A DNA stretch of 64,000 nt, taken from positions 198,172-262,171 of the forward strand of contig NZ_CP049780.1 of the NCBI RefSeq assembly GCF_011193355.1, written 5' to 3'. The notes below the pieces were generated by a model that searched no databases, had not been told where the DNA came from, and worked only from the letters and a program-made list of their open reading frames with translations. Shown here one piece after another: positions 41,946-50,790 of the stretch (its first letter is position 1; each line of letters begins with the position of its first letter). A program made the translations under genes and the position numbers. The DNA comes from Streptomyces sp. JB150. GTDB taxonomy: Bacteria > Actinomycetota > Actinomycetes > Streptomycetales > Streptomycetaceae.

Positions 41946-42959
41946 TCACAGGCCGATGGTTCCCGGACCCGCCCCGCGCATCACGGTCTCCTTGACCGTG
42001 CGCGGGTCGTCGACCGTGTAGGTGTAGTAGTCGGCCGGGTTCTCGACGCTGCCGCCGGTGACCGGTTCGCCGGTGTCGCCGGCGAACACGTTGTTGCGTT
42101 CGACGAGGTTGCCCTCGGGTCCCGAGTAGCTGTTGGTCATGGGTTCCTCGACGTCCTCGAAGTAGTTGCCCTCGACGAAGCAGCCCGAGTCCGCGTTGCA
42201 GGCCGGGCCGGTGTCGCTGTTGTCGAGGAAGTAGTTGTTGTAGATGTGCACCGGATCGCCGAAGCGGGTGCGGGGATTGCGCTGCGGGGTGCGGTCGTAC
42301 CAGTTGTGGTGGTAGGTCACCTTCAGCCGGCCGGTGTCCTGGGCTGCGTTCTTGTCGGAGTGGCCCAGCAGCATGTTCTTGGTGTGGTGGTGGGTGTGGT
42401 TCCAGGACACGGTGATGTAGCTGGCGCCCCGCTTGATGTCGATCAGCCCGTCGTAGCCGGCGGACAGGTCGTTGTGGTCGATCCAGATGTGGTGCGAGAA
42501 CATCTGGACGTTGAGGGAGTCGTCACTGGCGTTCTTGAACGTCAGGTTGCGGATGATGACGTTGTGCACGGCGTTCGCGGGCGGCGAGGTGACGCTGTCG
42601 CTCGCGGGCAGGCCGATGTTGAGGCCTCCGCCGGAGATGCCGGAGCTCGCGCCGACACCGACGATCGTCTTGTCGGAGCTGACGTCGTACATGCCGGCGG
42701 GCAGCGTGATCATGCCGTTGACCCGGACGATCCGCGGGCCTTCGGCCTTGATGGCGGCGATGAGGTCCGCGGCGGTGGAGACGGTCACGGTCGGACCGCC
42801 CGCTCCGCCGGTGGTGCCGCGCTGTCCCCACGCGTCGACGCTCGCGAAGCCGGTGGGCGCGGATTCCGCCGGCACGGCGGGGGTGGCGGGCGCGGGAGCG
42901 GCGGCCGTCGCGGCCAGGGCGGCCAGGGCCGTGAGGAGGACGGTTCCTGAACGGTGCAT
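41946..42959 (-). CDS. Secreted pectate lyase, PL1 family
   Basis: A 337-residue secreted beta-helix pectate lyase. A signal peptide (about 1-30) precedes the catalytic domain with 'HHIWIDHNDLSAGYDGLIDI' (Ca2+-binding Asp), 'YITVSWNHTHHHTKNMLLG' and 'VTYHHNWYDRTPQRNPRTR', the last with the catalytic Arg. The family cleaves polygalacturonate by beta-elimination. ATG 42959 has a GGGAGG ribosome site. It lies 16 bp downstream of the chimeric glycoside hydrolase gene on the same strand, so both probably share the promoter region with the CebR box at 44241. Confidence 0.94.
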   Translation of the reverse strand: MHRSGTVLLTALAALAATAAAPAPATPAVPAESAPTGFASVDAWGQRGTTGGAGGPTVTVSTAADLIAAIKAEGPRIVRVNGMITLPAGMYDVSSDKTIVGVGASSGISGGGLNIGLPASDSVTSPPANAVHNVIIRNLTFKNASDDSLNVQMFSHHIWIDHNDLSAGYDGLIDIKRGASYITVSWNHTHHHTKNMLLGHSDKNAAQDTGRLKVTYHHNWYDRTPQRNPRTRFGDPVHIYNNYFLDNSDTGPACNADSGCFVEGNYFEDVEEPMTNSYSGPEGNLVERNNVFAGDTGEPVTGGSVENPADYYTYTVDDPRTVKETVMRGAGPGTIGL

Positions 42960-42975
42960 CGTGGGCCTCCCGGGT

Positions 42976-44112
42976 TCAGGCGATCCTGCCGACACCCACG
43001 CCGGCCGGGACGATGGTGGGCACGGTGGACGGGGCGTCGAGGGTGTAGGCGTAGAAGGTGCGCGGCTCGATCACGGTGCCCAGCGTCTGCGGTGCCCCGG
43101 AGTCGACGTACAGGTTGTTGCGTTCGACCACGCGGCCGGGGCCGCTGTCGTCGTAGCCGGAGTAGATCGGGTTGATCTCGGTGAGGGCGATGCCGATGCG
43201 CGGCGAGTCGGCGCCCGCGTACCGGTCGAGCTGGTTGCGGACCTCGCGCAGTTCGCCGGGCAGCCTGGTCAACCGGGTCATGGCGGCCTCGGCGGTGGTG
43301 TCGGCGCCGCCCGCGTACCAGTGGACGCTGACGAAGTCGATGACGTCGGTGGCCTGGGAGAGCACGGTGTGGTTCCAGTCGCCCGCGTCGCCTTCGCCGA
43401 CGACGCCGTCCGGCCAGTGGCCCGGAGTGGTGAGCACCGCACCGATCTTGACGGTCGGGTCGACGGCCTTCATGGCCTTGGCGTACGCGCGGACCTGGCG
43501 GGCGTACTCGCGGGGGCTCTTGTCCTCGTGCTCGTCGTGCTCCCAGCCGCTGCCGTAGTGGCCGTTGCCGTAGATCTCGTTGCCGATCTCCCAGTACTTC
43601 GCGTCGTAGTCCTTGGTGACGTTCGCGTACCGGACCCAGCCGGCCGCCTCCTCGGGCGTCCCGGAGCCGTAGTTGGCGATGAGGATCGGCTGCGCCCCGG
43701 TGGCGCGGACCGTGCCCATGAAGGCGTCGAAGCCGGTGCCCGGGGCGACGTATCCGCCGGGCGCGGTGTGCGTCTCCCAGCGGTAGATGTCGGCGTACGA
43801 GCCGCCCGGGTAGCGCATCGCCCCGACGTCGGCGGCCTTCATCAGGGTGGCGACCTCGGGGTCGTTCATGTGGGCGTCCCAGATGGCGGCGTTGACGCCG
43901 CGGGCGACGTCGGAGAGCCGGCCCAGCGCCGCCTGGGTGTTGACCCGGACGGTGGCGTCCGCGGCGGCGGCCTGCGGCGCGGCGGACGCGGGGCCGGTGC
44001 CCGCGAGCGGGGACAGCAGGGCCGCCGCGGCGGCGAGGACGGTCGCGGTGCGCGCGAGCGGGCGGGGGCCGCCGGTGCGGGCGGGCCGGCCGGGTCTGTG
44101 CGGTAAGGACAT
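42976..44112 (-). CDS. Secreted glycoside hydrolase with a pectate-lyase C-terminal tail
   Basis: A 378-residue secreted protein. After a long Arg-rich signal peptide (about 1-45) comes a clan GH-A type TIM-barrel part, with 'GAMRYPGGSYADIYRWETHT', the acid/base region 'KYWEIGNEIYGNGH' and the probable nucleophile in 'IGIALTEI'. From about residue 314 the sequence becomes 'NPIYSGYDDSGPGRVVERNN' and 'RTFYAYTLDAPSTVPTIVPA', matching the C-terminus of PL1 pectate lyases such as the neighbour. The last barrel part of the glycosidase is missing. It looks like a gene fusion by deletion, and activity is doubtful. ATG 44112 has an AGGGAG site. Confidence 0.82.
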   Translation of the reverse strand: MSLPHRPGRPARTGGPRPLARTATVLAAAAALLSPLAGTGPASAAPQAAAADATVRVNTQAALGRLSDVARGVNAAIWDAHMNDPEVATLMKAADVGAMRYPGGSYADIYRWETHTAPGGYVAPGTGFDAFMGTVRATGAQPILIANYGSGTPEEAAGWVRYANVTKDYDAKYWEIGNEIYGNGHYGSGWEHDEHEDKSPREYARQVRAYAKAMKAVDPTVKIGAVLTTPGHWPDGVVGEGDAGDWNHTVLSQATDVIDFVSVHWYAGGADTTAEAAMTRLTRLPGELREVRNQLDRYAGADSPRIGIALTEINPIYSGYDDSGPGRVVERNNLYVDSGAPQTLGTVIEPRTFYAYTLDAPSTVPTIVPAGVGVGRIA

Positions 44113-44240
44113 GGGAGTCTCCCTGGAAGCCGGGGCGCGGGCAGCGGTGAGGCCGGTGGCACGGACAGCGGTGCGTGCGTACGCGGGTACGTGAATACGT
44201 GCGTGCGGGGCGGCGGCGTACGGAAGGTCCCGCCGTCGCA

Positions 44241-44254
44241 TGGGAGCGCTCCCA
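44241..44254. promoter_or_regulatory. Second perfect CebR operator
   Basis: TGGGAGCGCTCCCA, identical to the box at 17507. It lies about 130 bp upstream of the chimeric glycoside hydrolase start and is followed by a half-site TGGGAGCG at 44258-44265. It implies cellobiose control of the hydrolase and pectate lyase genes. Confidence 0.88.
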
Positions 44255-44403
44255 TGATGGGAGCGGTGTGATGTTCTGTCAACGCGTGCGCACGACGGTC
44301 CGCGCCCGGTCCCCCGGCCTGAACCGGAGCACCGGGCGCGGTGTGTCAGGGGTGCGTCAGGGGTGCGTGCGTAGGACGGGCCGGGCGGGCTCGCCGGGCC
44401 GCC

Positions 44404-45465
44404 TCACTCCTTCCACACCAGGGCGGTCAGTACGGCCGTCTCGACCGTGACCGGGGTGTCCTGGGTGTTGAGGAGCCGTACCCGCATCCCGCGTCCGGGT
44501 CCGATGCGCTTGACCAGGGGCAGGACGCCGAAGGTGTCGCCGCTGGTGCCGACCAGTTCGTGGATGGGGTGGTCCTGGACCAGTTCGTCGCCCTCGAACT
44601 CCGACATGCGCACCTGCACGCTCCGGCCCGCCCCGAGACCGGAGACGCGCAGGCTCAGGGAGCCGGAGAAGCGGCAGGCACCGCGGGCCCACACGCTGCC
44701 GCCGCTGGCGTGGTCACCGGTCTCGTCGGTCCACTCCCGGGGGAACTCGACGGAGTTCCAGCCGCCCGGGTCGAGCGTGTAGGGCGCGGCGATGCCGAGG
44801 TTGACGTACTGGGGCATGGGGTCGTCGTCTCCTTCCCACCGGCCCGCCGGGAGTGCCAGGCAGGCCGCGAGGTCGCTGCGGAAGTCCTTCATGTCGAAGC
44901 CGCGGGGGTCGGGCTTCCAGTCGCTCCACTCCAGATGGCCGATGGCGCTCTTCGCACTCCAGCCGTGCGCCCGGCAGATCGCGGCGGCGGCCCTGACCAT
45001 GGCGAGGTACTGGACGCGGGGCCAGCGGTCGGTGCCGTCGCCCTTGTTCTCGCACTCGAAGCCGTAGAAGTGGGCGTTGCCGTCGACGGATCCCGCGCTG
45101 CCCTGATGCTCGTTGGTGCGGGGCGGGTAGGCACCGTACGACTCGTTCCTGACGGCGGTGAGGACGTCGGGGTCTCCCCCGCCGGCGTGGTTGGCGCGGC
45201 CGTTGCCGGTGAGGTGGACGGTGCCGTCCTTGGTGATGCAGCCGGTGGAGAGCGGGCCCGGAAGGTTCGCGTGGCCGCCGTAGATCAGGTCGACGACGTC
45301 GGCGCCGGGGCGCGTGGCGGTGTGATGGATCATGACGCCGTGGACGGGGCCCCAGGCGCCGACATGGTTGCGGTTGTTGGTGCGCCAGGAGCGGACCTCG
45401 CGGACGTCACAGCCCTCGGCCCGCAGCGCCGAGAGCAGCCGGTCGGCACTGAGCGGGGAGGCCAT
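44404..45465 (-). CDS. N-acetylmuramoyl-L-alanine amidase-like protein
   Basis: A 353-residue protein. The N-terminal part (about 1-205) is an amidase_2/PGRP zinc hydrolase: 'WGPVHGVMIHHTATRPGADV', 'NGRANHAGGG', and 'SAIGHLEWSDWKPDPRGFDM' with the third zinc-ligand region. The C-terminal part (about 220-353) is a beta-rich domain of unknown type, seen next to such amidases. No signal peptide is seen, which is typical for phage or tailocin lysins and some cytoplasmic cell-wall enzymes; no other phage genes are nearby. ATG 45465 with a GGAG site is chosen. Confidence 0.87.
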   Translation of the reverse strand: MASPLSADRLLSALRAEGCDVREVRSWRTNNRNHVGAWGPVHGVMIHHTATRPGADVVDLIYGGHANLPGPLSTGCITKDGTVHLTGNGRANHAGGGDPDVLTAVRNESYGAYPPRTNEHQGSAGSVDGNAHFYGFECENKGDGTDRWPRVQYLAMVRAAAAICRAHGWSAKSAIGHLEWSDWKPDPRGFDMKDFRSDLAACLALPAGRWEGDDDPMPQYVNLGIAAPYTLDPGGWNSVEFPREWTDETGDHASGGSVWARGACRFSGSLSLRVSGLGAGRSVQVRMSEFEGDELVQDHPIHELVGTSGDTFGVLPLVKRIGPGRGMRVRLLNTQDTPVTVETAVLTALVWKE

Positions 45466-46092
45466 CACCCACGCTCCGACCGCGTCGGGAGGACGGGCGC
45501 GTGAACAGGGGGGCGACAGGTGCGGGAGGGACTGTCGCCGCTGTCCGGAAATGACCTCATGTCACCGTTGCGGGGGGAGTTCCCGGCCAAAGCCGATAAG
45601 ACCGGAGACGGGTGACTGTCACCCTTCTGGGTGAAAATGCTGTCGACGCCTGTGCGGCGGCGCTGTGGGGTGAGGGAACGGGTGGGTCGGTGGACGTCCT
45701 GTTTCCGCTGGTGGAGGACGCCGTCGCCAGGGTGGGGCCCCATGATCACTCTCCGATCGGGTGTGGCTGGGCCTAGCGCGGTGGAACGCTGATGACTGCG
45801 ATACCGAGACGTGTCGGAAGCGTCCAGACTGATTCCGGCCGCCCGTCGGACGGTCTCGACGCGCTTGATCCGGGCCCGCGCCCTGCCCCTGCCCCTCCCC
45901 TGCCTCCCCTCTCCCCCTCCCCTCCGCTGCGCACCGCACCGCACCGCACCGAGCGTCCGTCCCGCCCCGTCCGCCGCGCGTGAACGCCCCGCGCCCCTTC
46001 CTCGCGCCCCACCCGCGCGCTGTGCCCGCGTGCCCCCGGCACGCCCGGTTCGCGCCCTACCCGAACCGGGCGCGACGACGGACGCTCGGTCC
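45466..46092. other. Gene-free stretch with a small hairpin
   Basis: About 630 bp without a supported gene between the amidase and the DUF6083 gene. A small stem TCACCC-TTCT-GGGTGA is at 45619-45634. The sequence around 45890-45970 is a pyrimidine-rich low-complexity run (CCCCTGCC, CTCCCC repeats). Nothing else is recognised. Confidence 0.5.
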
Positions 46093-46578
46093 ATGGGGCA
46101 TACACCGCACCCGAGCATCGTCCCGCCGCCCGGTCCCGACGCCCACCGGCACGCGCCCGCAGTGCCGCAGCCGTGGGAGAAGGCCGACCGCGCGCAAGCC
46201 GCCCTCGACGGCGCGACCGGGCCCGAACCCCCCGGCCCGCCGCGCTGCCCGCACTGCGGCCTCACCGGCGAGCGCCGCCCCACCTACACCGGGCAGCACG
46301 TCCTCCTCGAACCCCGGCTGGTCGTGCCGTCCCATCTCGTCCCCGGCGGGCACCGCTGGCACGTCGACCGGACCGGCGTCGCCTGGAACGGCGGCCTCAA
46401 CGAGCCCCGCACCGGCGAGACCTGCCGGATCCCGCACCAGCTGGCCTGCCCGGGACTCACCCTGGACGAGCTGAAGCCCTGGCGGTGGTTGACCTCGGTC
46501 CGCGACCACAACGCCGCCCTGGCGCGGCAGCGGGCGGACGCGGAAGGGGTCCCGGACACCTGGCCGGACGCGGGGTGA
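46093..46578 (+). CDS. DUF6083-like protein
   Basis: A 161-residue protein of a type common in Streptomyces genomes. The start has a proline-rich lead; then a putative zinc site begins 'PPRCPHCGLTGERRPTYTG', with further Cys in 'GETCRIPHQLACPGL', and the core ends 'VAWNGGLNEPRTGETC'. These match DUF6083 as I remember it. Function unknown; no partner gene. Confidence 0.75.
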   Translation: MGHTPHPSIVPPPGPDAHRHAPAVPQPWEKADRAQAALDGATGPEPPGPPRCPHCGLTGERRPTYTGQHVLLEPRLVVPSHLVPGGHRWHVDRTGVAWNGGLNEPRTGETCRIPHQLACPGLTLDELKPWRWLTSVRDHNAALARQRADAEGVPDTWPDAG

Positions 46579-46655
46579 ACCCCGCGTGACGCGCGCCGCC
46601 CGCCCCGGCGCGGTGGGAGGGCGCACCAGGCGGCGTCATGCGGGACAGGCGCGCC

Positions 46656-47873
46656 TCAAGGGCCGCCCTGGCGGGCGCCGCTGGTCTCCGCCGCCGGTAC
46701 CGGGCGGCGCAGCAGGTAGACGCCCGCGGCCGACACCACCAGGGCCATGCAGGCGATGAAGACGAGCCCGGCGCCTTCGAGGCCGATCGGGCCGACCAGG
46801 AGGCCGACGCCGATGACGGGCACCGAGATACCCGTGTAGGCGATCACGAACAGCGCCGAGATGACCGCCGCGCGCCGGTCGGCGTCGGAGGCCTGGGCCA
46901 CGGCGGACACGGCGCCGCGGAAGGCGAGTCCCTGGCCGACGCCGCCGACGAGCGCGCTGAGGACGACCAGGGGCAGCAGGTTCCAGTGCAGGGCGCCCGC
47001 CAGCAGGGCGAGGCCGCCGAGGAGCGCGGCGCAGCCGAGGGGCAGTGAGCGGGCCGTGCCGGCCCGGCCGACGGCCAGTTGCCCGGCGGTGGAGGCGAAG
47101 AAGGCGAGCGCGACGACCAGCCCGCTGACCGCGCGGTTGTGCACGTCGAGGGAGTGCGCGAGGAAGGACGGGCTGACGGAGGTGAAGACGCCGAAGAGGG
47201 CGAAGCCCACGAAGGAGGCGGCGGCCGCCGGTCCGAACACCGCCCGCACGCGCGGGGGCAGGTCGGGCCGTTGGGGGCGTACGGCGCTGACGGGCCGCCG
47301 TTCCCGCACGGTCTCGGTGAGCCGCAGCAGGACGGCGACCGAGCAGGTCACCAGGGCGAGGTGGACGACGAACGGCAGGTACAGCGGCCAGGGGGCGTAC
47401 TGCGCGAGCACCCCGGCGAGCAGGGGACCGCAGCCCAGTCCGCCCATGTTGGCGGCGGTGGCCACGAAGGTGGCCCGCGAGGTGCCGCCGCGCGGGGCCA
47501 GTTCCATCACGTACGCCGTGGCGGCCCCGGTGAACAGGCCCGCGGACAGCCCCGACAGCAGCCGTCCCGCGTACAGCCAGCCCAGCGCGGTGGCGCACAG
47601 GAAGCAGACGGCGCTGGCGGCCGCGAAGCCGAGGCCCCACAGCAGCACCGGGCGCCGGCCCACGGCGTCCGAGGCGTTGCCGGCCAGCAGCAGGATGCCG
47701 ATGACTCCGACGGCGTAGACCGCGTAGACGACGGTGACCGTGAGTTCGGAGAAGTCGAACTTGTCCTGGTAGAGGCCGTAGAGGGGGGTCGGCAGGGTGG
47801 TGCCGACCATGCACACGGCGAACACCGCCCCGCTGAGCAGGCACTGGCGCCAGCCTTGACGATCACCGTCCAT
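46656..47873 (-). CDS. MFS transporter
   Basis: A 405-residue, twelve-helix major facilitator. The loop 2-3 motif is 'GNASDAVGRRPVLLWGLGFA' and the family pattern 'RLLSGLSAGLFTGAATAYVM' follows. It resembles actinomycete drug or metabolite exporters more than sugar importers. ATG 47873 is chosen to start 'MDGDRQGWRQCLLSGAV'; an earlier in-frame start would add a polar lead without a ribosome site. Substrate unknown. The direct repeats upstream (47936-48018) may be regulatory. Confidence 0.87.
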   Translation of the reverse strand: MDGDRQGWRQCLLSGAVFAVCMVGTTLPTPLYGLYQDKFDFSELTVTVVYAVYAVGVIGILLLAGNASDAVGRRPVLLWGLGFAAASAVCFLCATALGWLYAGRLLSGLSAGLFTGAATAYVMELAPRGGTSRATFVATAANMGGLGCGPLLAGVLAQYAPWPLYLPFVVHLALVTCSVAVLLRLTETVRERRPVSAVRPQRPDLPPRVRAVFGPAAAASFVGFALFGVFTSVSPSFLAHSLDVHNRAVSGLVVALAFFASTAGQLAVGRAGTARSLPLGCAALLGGLALLAGALHWNLLPLVVLSALVGGVGQGLAFRGAVSAVAQASDADRRAAVISALFVIAYTGISVPVIGVGLLVGPIGLEGAGLVFIACMALVVSAAGVYLLRRPVPAAETSGARQGGP

Positions 47874-47935
47874 ACCGCCGACCGTAACCTCGGCCGCCTC
47901 CGTGCGGCACGCCGAACCTACGTCCTTCACCCGCG

Positions 47936-48018
47936 CGTACGGCAGTACGGCGGTCACCGTCGCGTTCGCACGGCCGTACGGCGGTCGTCGCCCGCGTGCG
48001 CGGCCGTACGGCGGCGGT
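47936..48018. repeat. GGCCGTACGGCGG direct repeats upstream of MFS gene
   Basis: GTACGGCGG occurs three times (about 47945, 47975 and 48006) in a spacing of about 30 bp, twice within CGGCCGTACGGCGG. The spacing near three helical turns fits a multi-site operator, but could also be simple local duplication. Confidence 0.45.
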
Positions 48019-48310
48019 CAGCGGCCGGTGCCGGCCGAGGCGGCGCGGACGAGGCCGTCCAGCCAGGCCTGGTGGCCCTTGAGCATCGGGGTCGGGAGCT
48101 GCCGGGCCAGTTCGGCGGCGGGGCGGCCGCGCTGGGTCTCCTGGGTGAGGACGCGGACCCGGCCGCCGGGCAGGTCCTCGACCAGCCAGGCGCGCAGCAC
48201 CTCCGGCCGCTCCTCGGGGCCGCCGTCCTGCCGTGCCGTCCAGGACAGGCGGCCGGGAACCGGTCGGCTTCCCGGCCGTACGCACCCAGCACGCCCAGGT
48301 CGTCGAGTAC
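48018..48310 (-). pseudogene. Fragment of an SRPBCC-family protein
   Basis: The end reads 'LSWTARQDGGPEERPEVLRA', 'VRVLTQETQRGRPAAELARQ' and 'PMLKGHQAWLDGLVRAAS', which fits the C-terminal strand and long helix of SRPBCC (polyketide cyclase/START-like) proteins. Just upstream a piece 'LGVLGAYGREADRFP' lies in another frame, and the N-terminal part of the fold is missing. It is thus frameshifted and truncated. Confidence 0.55.
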
Positions 48311-48454
48311 CAGTCCCCGGCCGACGGGGCGGCGGGCCGGTGCTGAAGGACGATGCCGTCTTCACCTTCGACCGTAGGCGCGACCCTGACCGGAGCACGG
48401 GCAGCGGTGCCGGTGCGGCCCGTGCGTGACGCGGTGGGAGCACTCGCCCGGCGG

Positions 48455-49003
48455 CTAGAGCACGTAGTGCCGGATCAGGCGGGGAACGCGGCGGACGAAC
48501 CAGGCGCCGGCCAGGCCGACGACCGCACCGGCGGCGACATCGCTCGGGTAGTGGGCTCCGGACTGCACGCGTTCGACGGCCACCATGGCGGCCGGAATCG
48601 CGCACAGCGCGCCCACGAGGGGCCAGGTCGGAGCGACGGCGGTGCTGAACGCGACCGCCGCCGCGGTGTGCCCGGAGGGGAAGGACGACGAGTCCGGGCG
48701 ATCCTCCACCTCGTCGTGCGGAATGCACTCCTTGGGCGGGCGGCGCCGGTCCACCAGCTGTTTGCCCACGCCGTTGGAGACCAGCTGGGCCACCGCCACG
48801 GAGGCCACTCCCGCGACGGCAGCCGTACGGCCGCGCCGCCCGCCCTTCCAGGCCAGCACCACGGCGGCGCCGCACCACAGTTTGCTGCCCTCCGCCATCT
48901 CCTCCACGGCGGACAGCATCTGGTGCAGGCGGGGCGAGGCGCCGGCGGCGATCCGCTCGGTCAGCCGCCGGTCCGCCTGTTGAACATCTGCCAGCAAGCT
49001 CAT
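48455..49003 (-). CDS. PAP2-family membrane phosphatase
   Basis: A 182-residue membrane protein with the PAP2 triad of motifs: 'KQLVDRRRPP' (KxxxxxxRP), 'SFPSGHTAAA' (PSGH) and 'ERVQSGAHYPSDVAAG' (R-x-x-x-G-x-H-x-x-x-D). Members dephosphorylate lipid phosphates such as undecaprenyl diphosphate. 'PKECIPHDEVEDRPDSSSFP' places two cysteines/acidic residues near the site. Four or five membrane helices are predicted. Confidence 0.92.
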   Translation of the reverse strand: MSLLADVQQADRRLTERIAAGASPRLHQMLSAVEEMAEGSKLWCGAAVVLAWKGGRRGRTAAVAGVASVAVAQLVSNGVGKQLVDRRRPPKECIPHDEVEDRPDSSSFPSGHTAAAVAFSTAVAPTWPLVGALCAIPAAMVAVERVQSGAHYPSDVAAGAVVGLAGAWFVRRVPRLIRHYVL

Positions 49004-49065
49004 GACCTGCGGGTTTCCCGCCGATCAGCGATCATGCCCGGGACTTCGGGCACAGCGCGACGGTG

Positions 49066-50070
49066 TCATCCCGTGTCGCGCAGCCGCAGCAGATACGCCG
49101 CGGTCAGGGCCACCGCGGGGTCGGTGTCGCGGGACAGCTCGGCGAGGGCGTGGAACGCCCTCTCCCCCGGGATGCCCGCCAGCGCCTGGGTCAGCCGTCC
49201 GCGCGCGGGCGGTTCGGTGGTGTCCCGGGCGAGGCGGCCGGAGAGCGCGGTGGCGATCCGGTCCGCCGTCGCGGTGTCGCCGGCCAGGACGCTCAGCGCG
49301 TCCGCGGCTTCGGTGTCGTTGCGTCCCGCCACGATCATGTCGATGAGTGTGGGGACCGCGTCGGCCACGCCGCGTGCCCCGAGCGCCAGCGCCGCGTGCC
49401 CGCGGACGGCGGCGTCGGGGTGCGCGAGGGCGTCGCGCAGGTATCCGGCGGCCCCGGCGCCGGGCATTTCCACCAGGGCCCGCACGGCACGTTCGCGCAC
49501 CGCGGCCTCCGGGGCGGCCAGGCCCTCGGCCAGCAGTGCCGCGGCATCGTCGCCCGATCGTGCCAGCGCCCATCGGAGGGCCCCGGCGACGTTCGGCTCG
49601 CTCTCGCTCAGTACCGCCTCGACCAGTGCCTCCACCGGTACCGGGACCTCGTCTCCGGAGGCGAGGGCGGCGCGCTGGCGTGCCTGGGCGTTCTTCGATC
49701 CCAGGGCGTGCAGGAGCGCGACGGTCTGGAGGACGTCCTCCCAGGCGTCGGGGTCCGCGGCGGAGATCCGGTGCAGCCGCGTCAGCAGTTCGGTCTCCGC
49801 GGCGATGCGCTCGCGGGTCCGGCGGATGAGGTCGTCGACGAGCGCGGCGGGGGTGAAGCCGGGGTCGTGCAGCGCGCGGCCGATCTCGCGCAGCGACAGT
49901 CCCAGCGACCGCAGGCTCTCGATGTGGAAGATCCGCTGGATGTCCTCCGCCGAGTACTCCCGGTAGTTGGAGCCGGTACGGCCCGAAGGACTCACCAGAC
50001 CGAGCGACTCGTAATGCCGGAGCATGCGGGCACTGACCCCGGACCGTCGCGCCACCTCACCGATCAACAC
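49066..50070 (-). CDS. MerR family regulator fused to HEAT repeats
   Basis: A 334-residue regulator. Residues 1-70 are a MerR winged helix ('MLIGEVARRSGVSARMLRHY', 'LGLVSPSGRTGSNYREYS'), residues about 75-115 a dimerisation coil, and residues about 140-330 a run of HEAT-like repeats ('AAVRERAVRALVEMPGAGAA', 'AAVRGHAALALGARGVAD'). This fusion lacks the cysteine metal sites of classical MerR proteins; the HEAT part may bind a protein or nucleic acid. It lies 6 bp after a separate HEAT-repeat gene in the same operon. Confidence 0.9.
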   Translation of the reverse strand: MLIGEVARRSGVSARMLRHYESLGLVSPSGRTGSNYREYSAEDIQRIFHIESLRSLGLSLREIGRALHDPGFTPAALVDDLIRRTRERIAAETELLTRLHRISAADPDAWEDVLQTVALLHALGSKNAQARQRAALASGDEVPVPVEALVEAVLSESEPNVAGALRWALARSGDDAAALLAEGLAAPEAAVRERAVRALVEMPGAGAAGYLRDALAHPDAAVRGHAALALGARGVADAVPTLIDMIVAGRNDTEAADALSVLAGDTATADRIATALSGRLARDTTEPPARGRLTQALAGIPGERAFHALAELSRDTDPAVALTAAYLLRLRDTG

Positions 50071-50076
50071 GTCTCA

Positions 50077-50742
50077 TCATCCCTCGCGGCCGGTGCTGCC
50101 GAGGGCCACGACGCGTTTCGCCTCCTCGATCGCGAACTCGAATCCGGTCTCCGGGTCGTTCAGCAGCCGCCGGGTGGCGAGCGCGTGGGCGCGTACGCCC
50201 GGGTCGGGGGCCGTGGTCGCGGGCTGCAGGGCCGGGACCATCGCGTCGCCCAGCGCGACGAGTGCCCGGCTGAGACTGAGTTGCGTCTCCCGCTCGCCGC
50301 GCCCGAGCTGCGTCACCAGCACCTCGGCGAGCGCGGACTCCTCGCCTTCCGGGACGAGGACGACCGCGGCCCGCCACGCGGCGCGCGCCACCTCGTCGTC
50401 GGCGTCGGTCAGCAGCGGCCGGGTGATCGCCGGCCACGCCCGCCGGTCCCCGATCTTGGACAGCGTGTGCAGTGCCTGGCTCCGGGCCTGCGCGTGCTCC
50501 CAGTGGAGTTCACGCAGCAGCGCCGGCAGCGTGCTGGACACCGGGTGCCGGGTGAGCGCCCAGGTCAGCGTGTCGCGGACGAAGAACTCCGGCTCGGTCG
50601 CGCATCGTTCGACGAGCGTGTCGACGAAGCGCGGGTCAGGCGTCGTACCGGCCGCCAGCGCGGCCCGCAGCCGCACGGACGCCTGGCCGTCCTCCAGCTC
50701 CCGCAGCACTCGGGCGGTCGTGTCCTGTCTTGTGGTCGTCAT
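50077..50742 (-). CDS. HEAT-repeat protein
   Basis: A 221-residue helical-repeat protein ('ASVRLRAALAAGTTPDPRFV', 'HAQARSQALHTLSKIGDRRA', 'DEVARAAWRAAVVLVPEG'). ATG 50742 follows GAGGAGG. It precedes the MerR-HEAT gene and shares its fold, so the two may interact or one may derive from the other. No enzymatic motif. The 17-bp dyad at 50774-50790 is the likely MerR-type operator. Confidence 0.85.
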   Translation of the reverse strand: MTTTRQDTTARVLRELEDGQASVRLRAALAAGTTPDPRFVDTLVERCATEPEFFVRDTLTWALTRHPVSSTLPALLRELHWEHAQARSQALHTLSKIGDRRAWPAITRPLLTDADDEVARAAWRAAVVLVPEGEESALAEVLVTQLGRGERETQLSLSRALVALGDAMVPALQPATTAPDPGVRAHALATRRLLNDPETGFEFAIEEAKRVVALGSTGREG

Positions 50743-50773
50743 CGAGACCACCTCCTCGGCAAGCAGTGAAGGG

Positions 50774-50790
50774 CTTGTCACCGTGTCAAG
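50774..50790. promoter_or_regulatory. MerR-type operator
   Basis: CTTGTCAC-C-GTGTCAAG, symmetric in seven of eight positions per arm. On the minus strand a -35-like TTGACC (50795-50790) and a weak -10-like TTCACT (50770-50765) are separated by 19 bp with the dyad in the spacer, which is the classical MerR-activated promoter architecture. It precedes the HEAT/MerR operon, suggesting self-control. Confidence 0.7.

Noticed and set aside
44404..45465. The amidase as evidence of a prophage
   Set aside because: No holin, tail, capsid or integrase gene lies near; the lack of a signal peptide alone is not sufficient.
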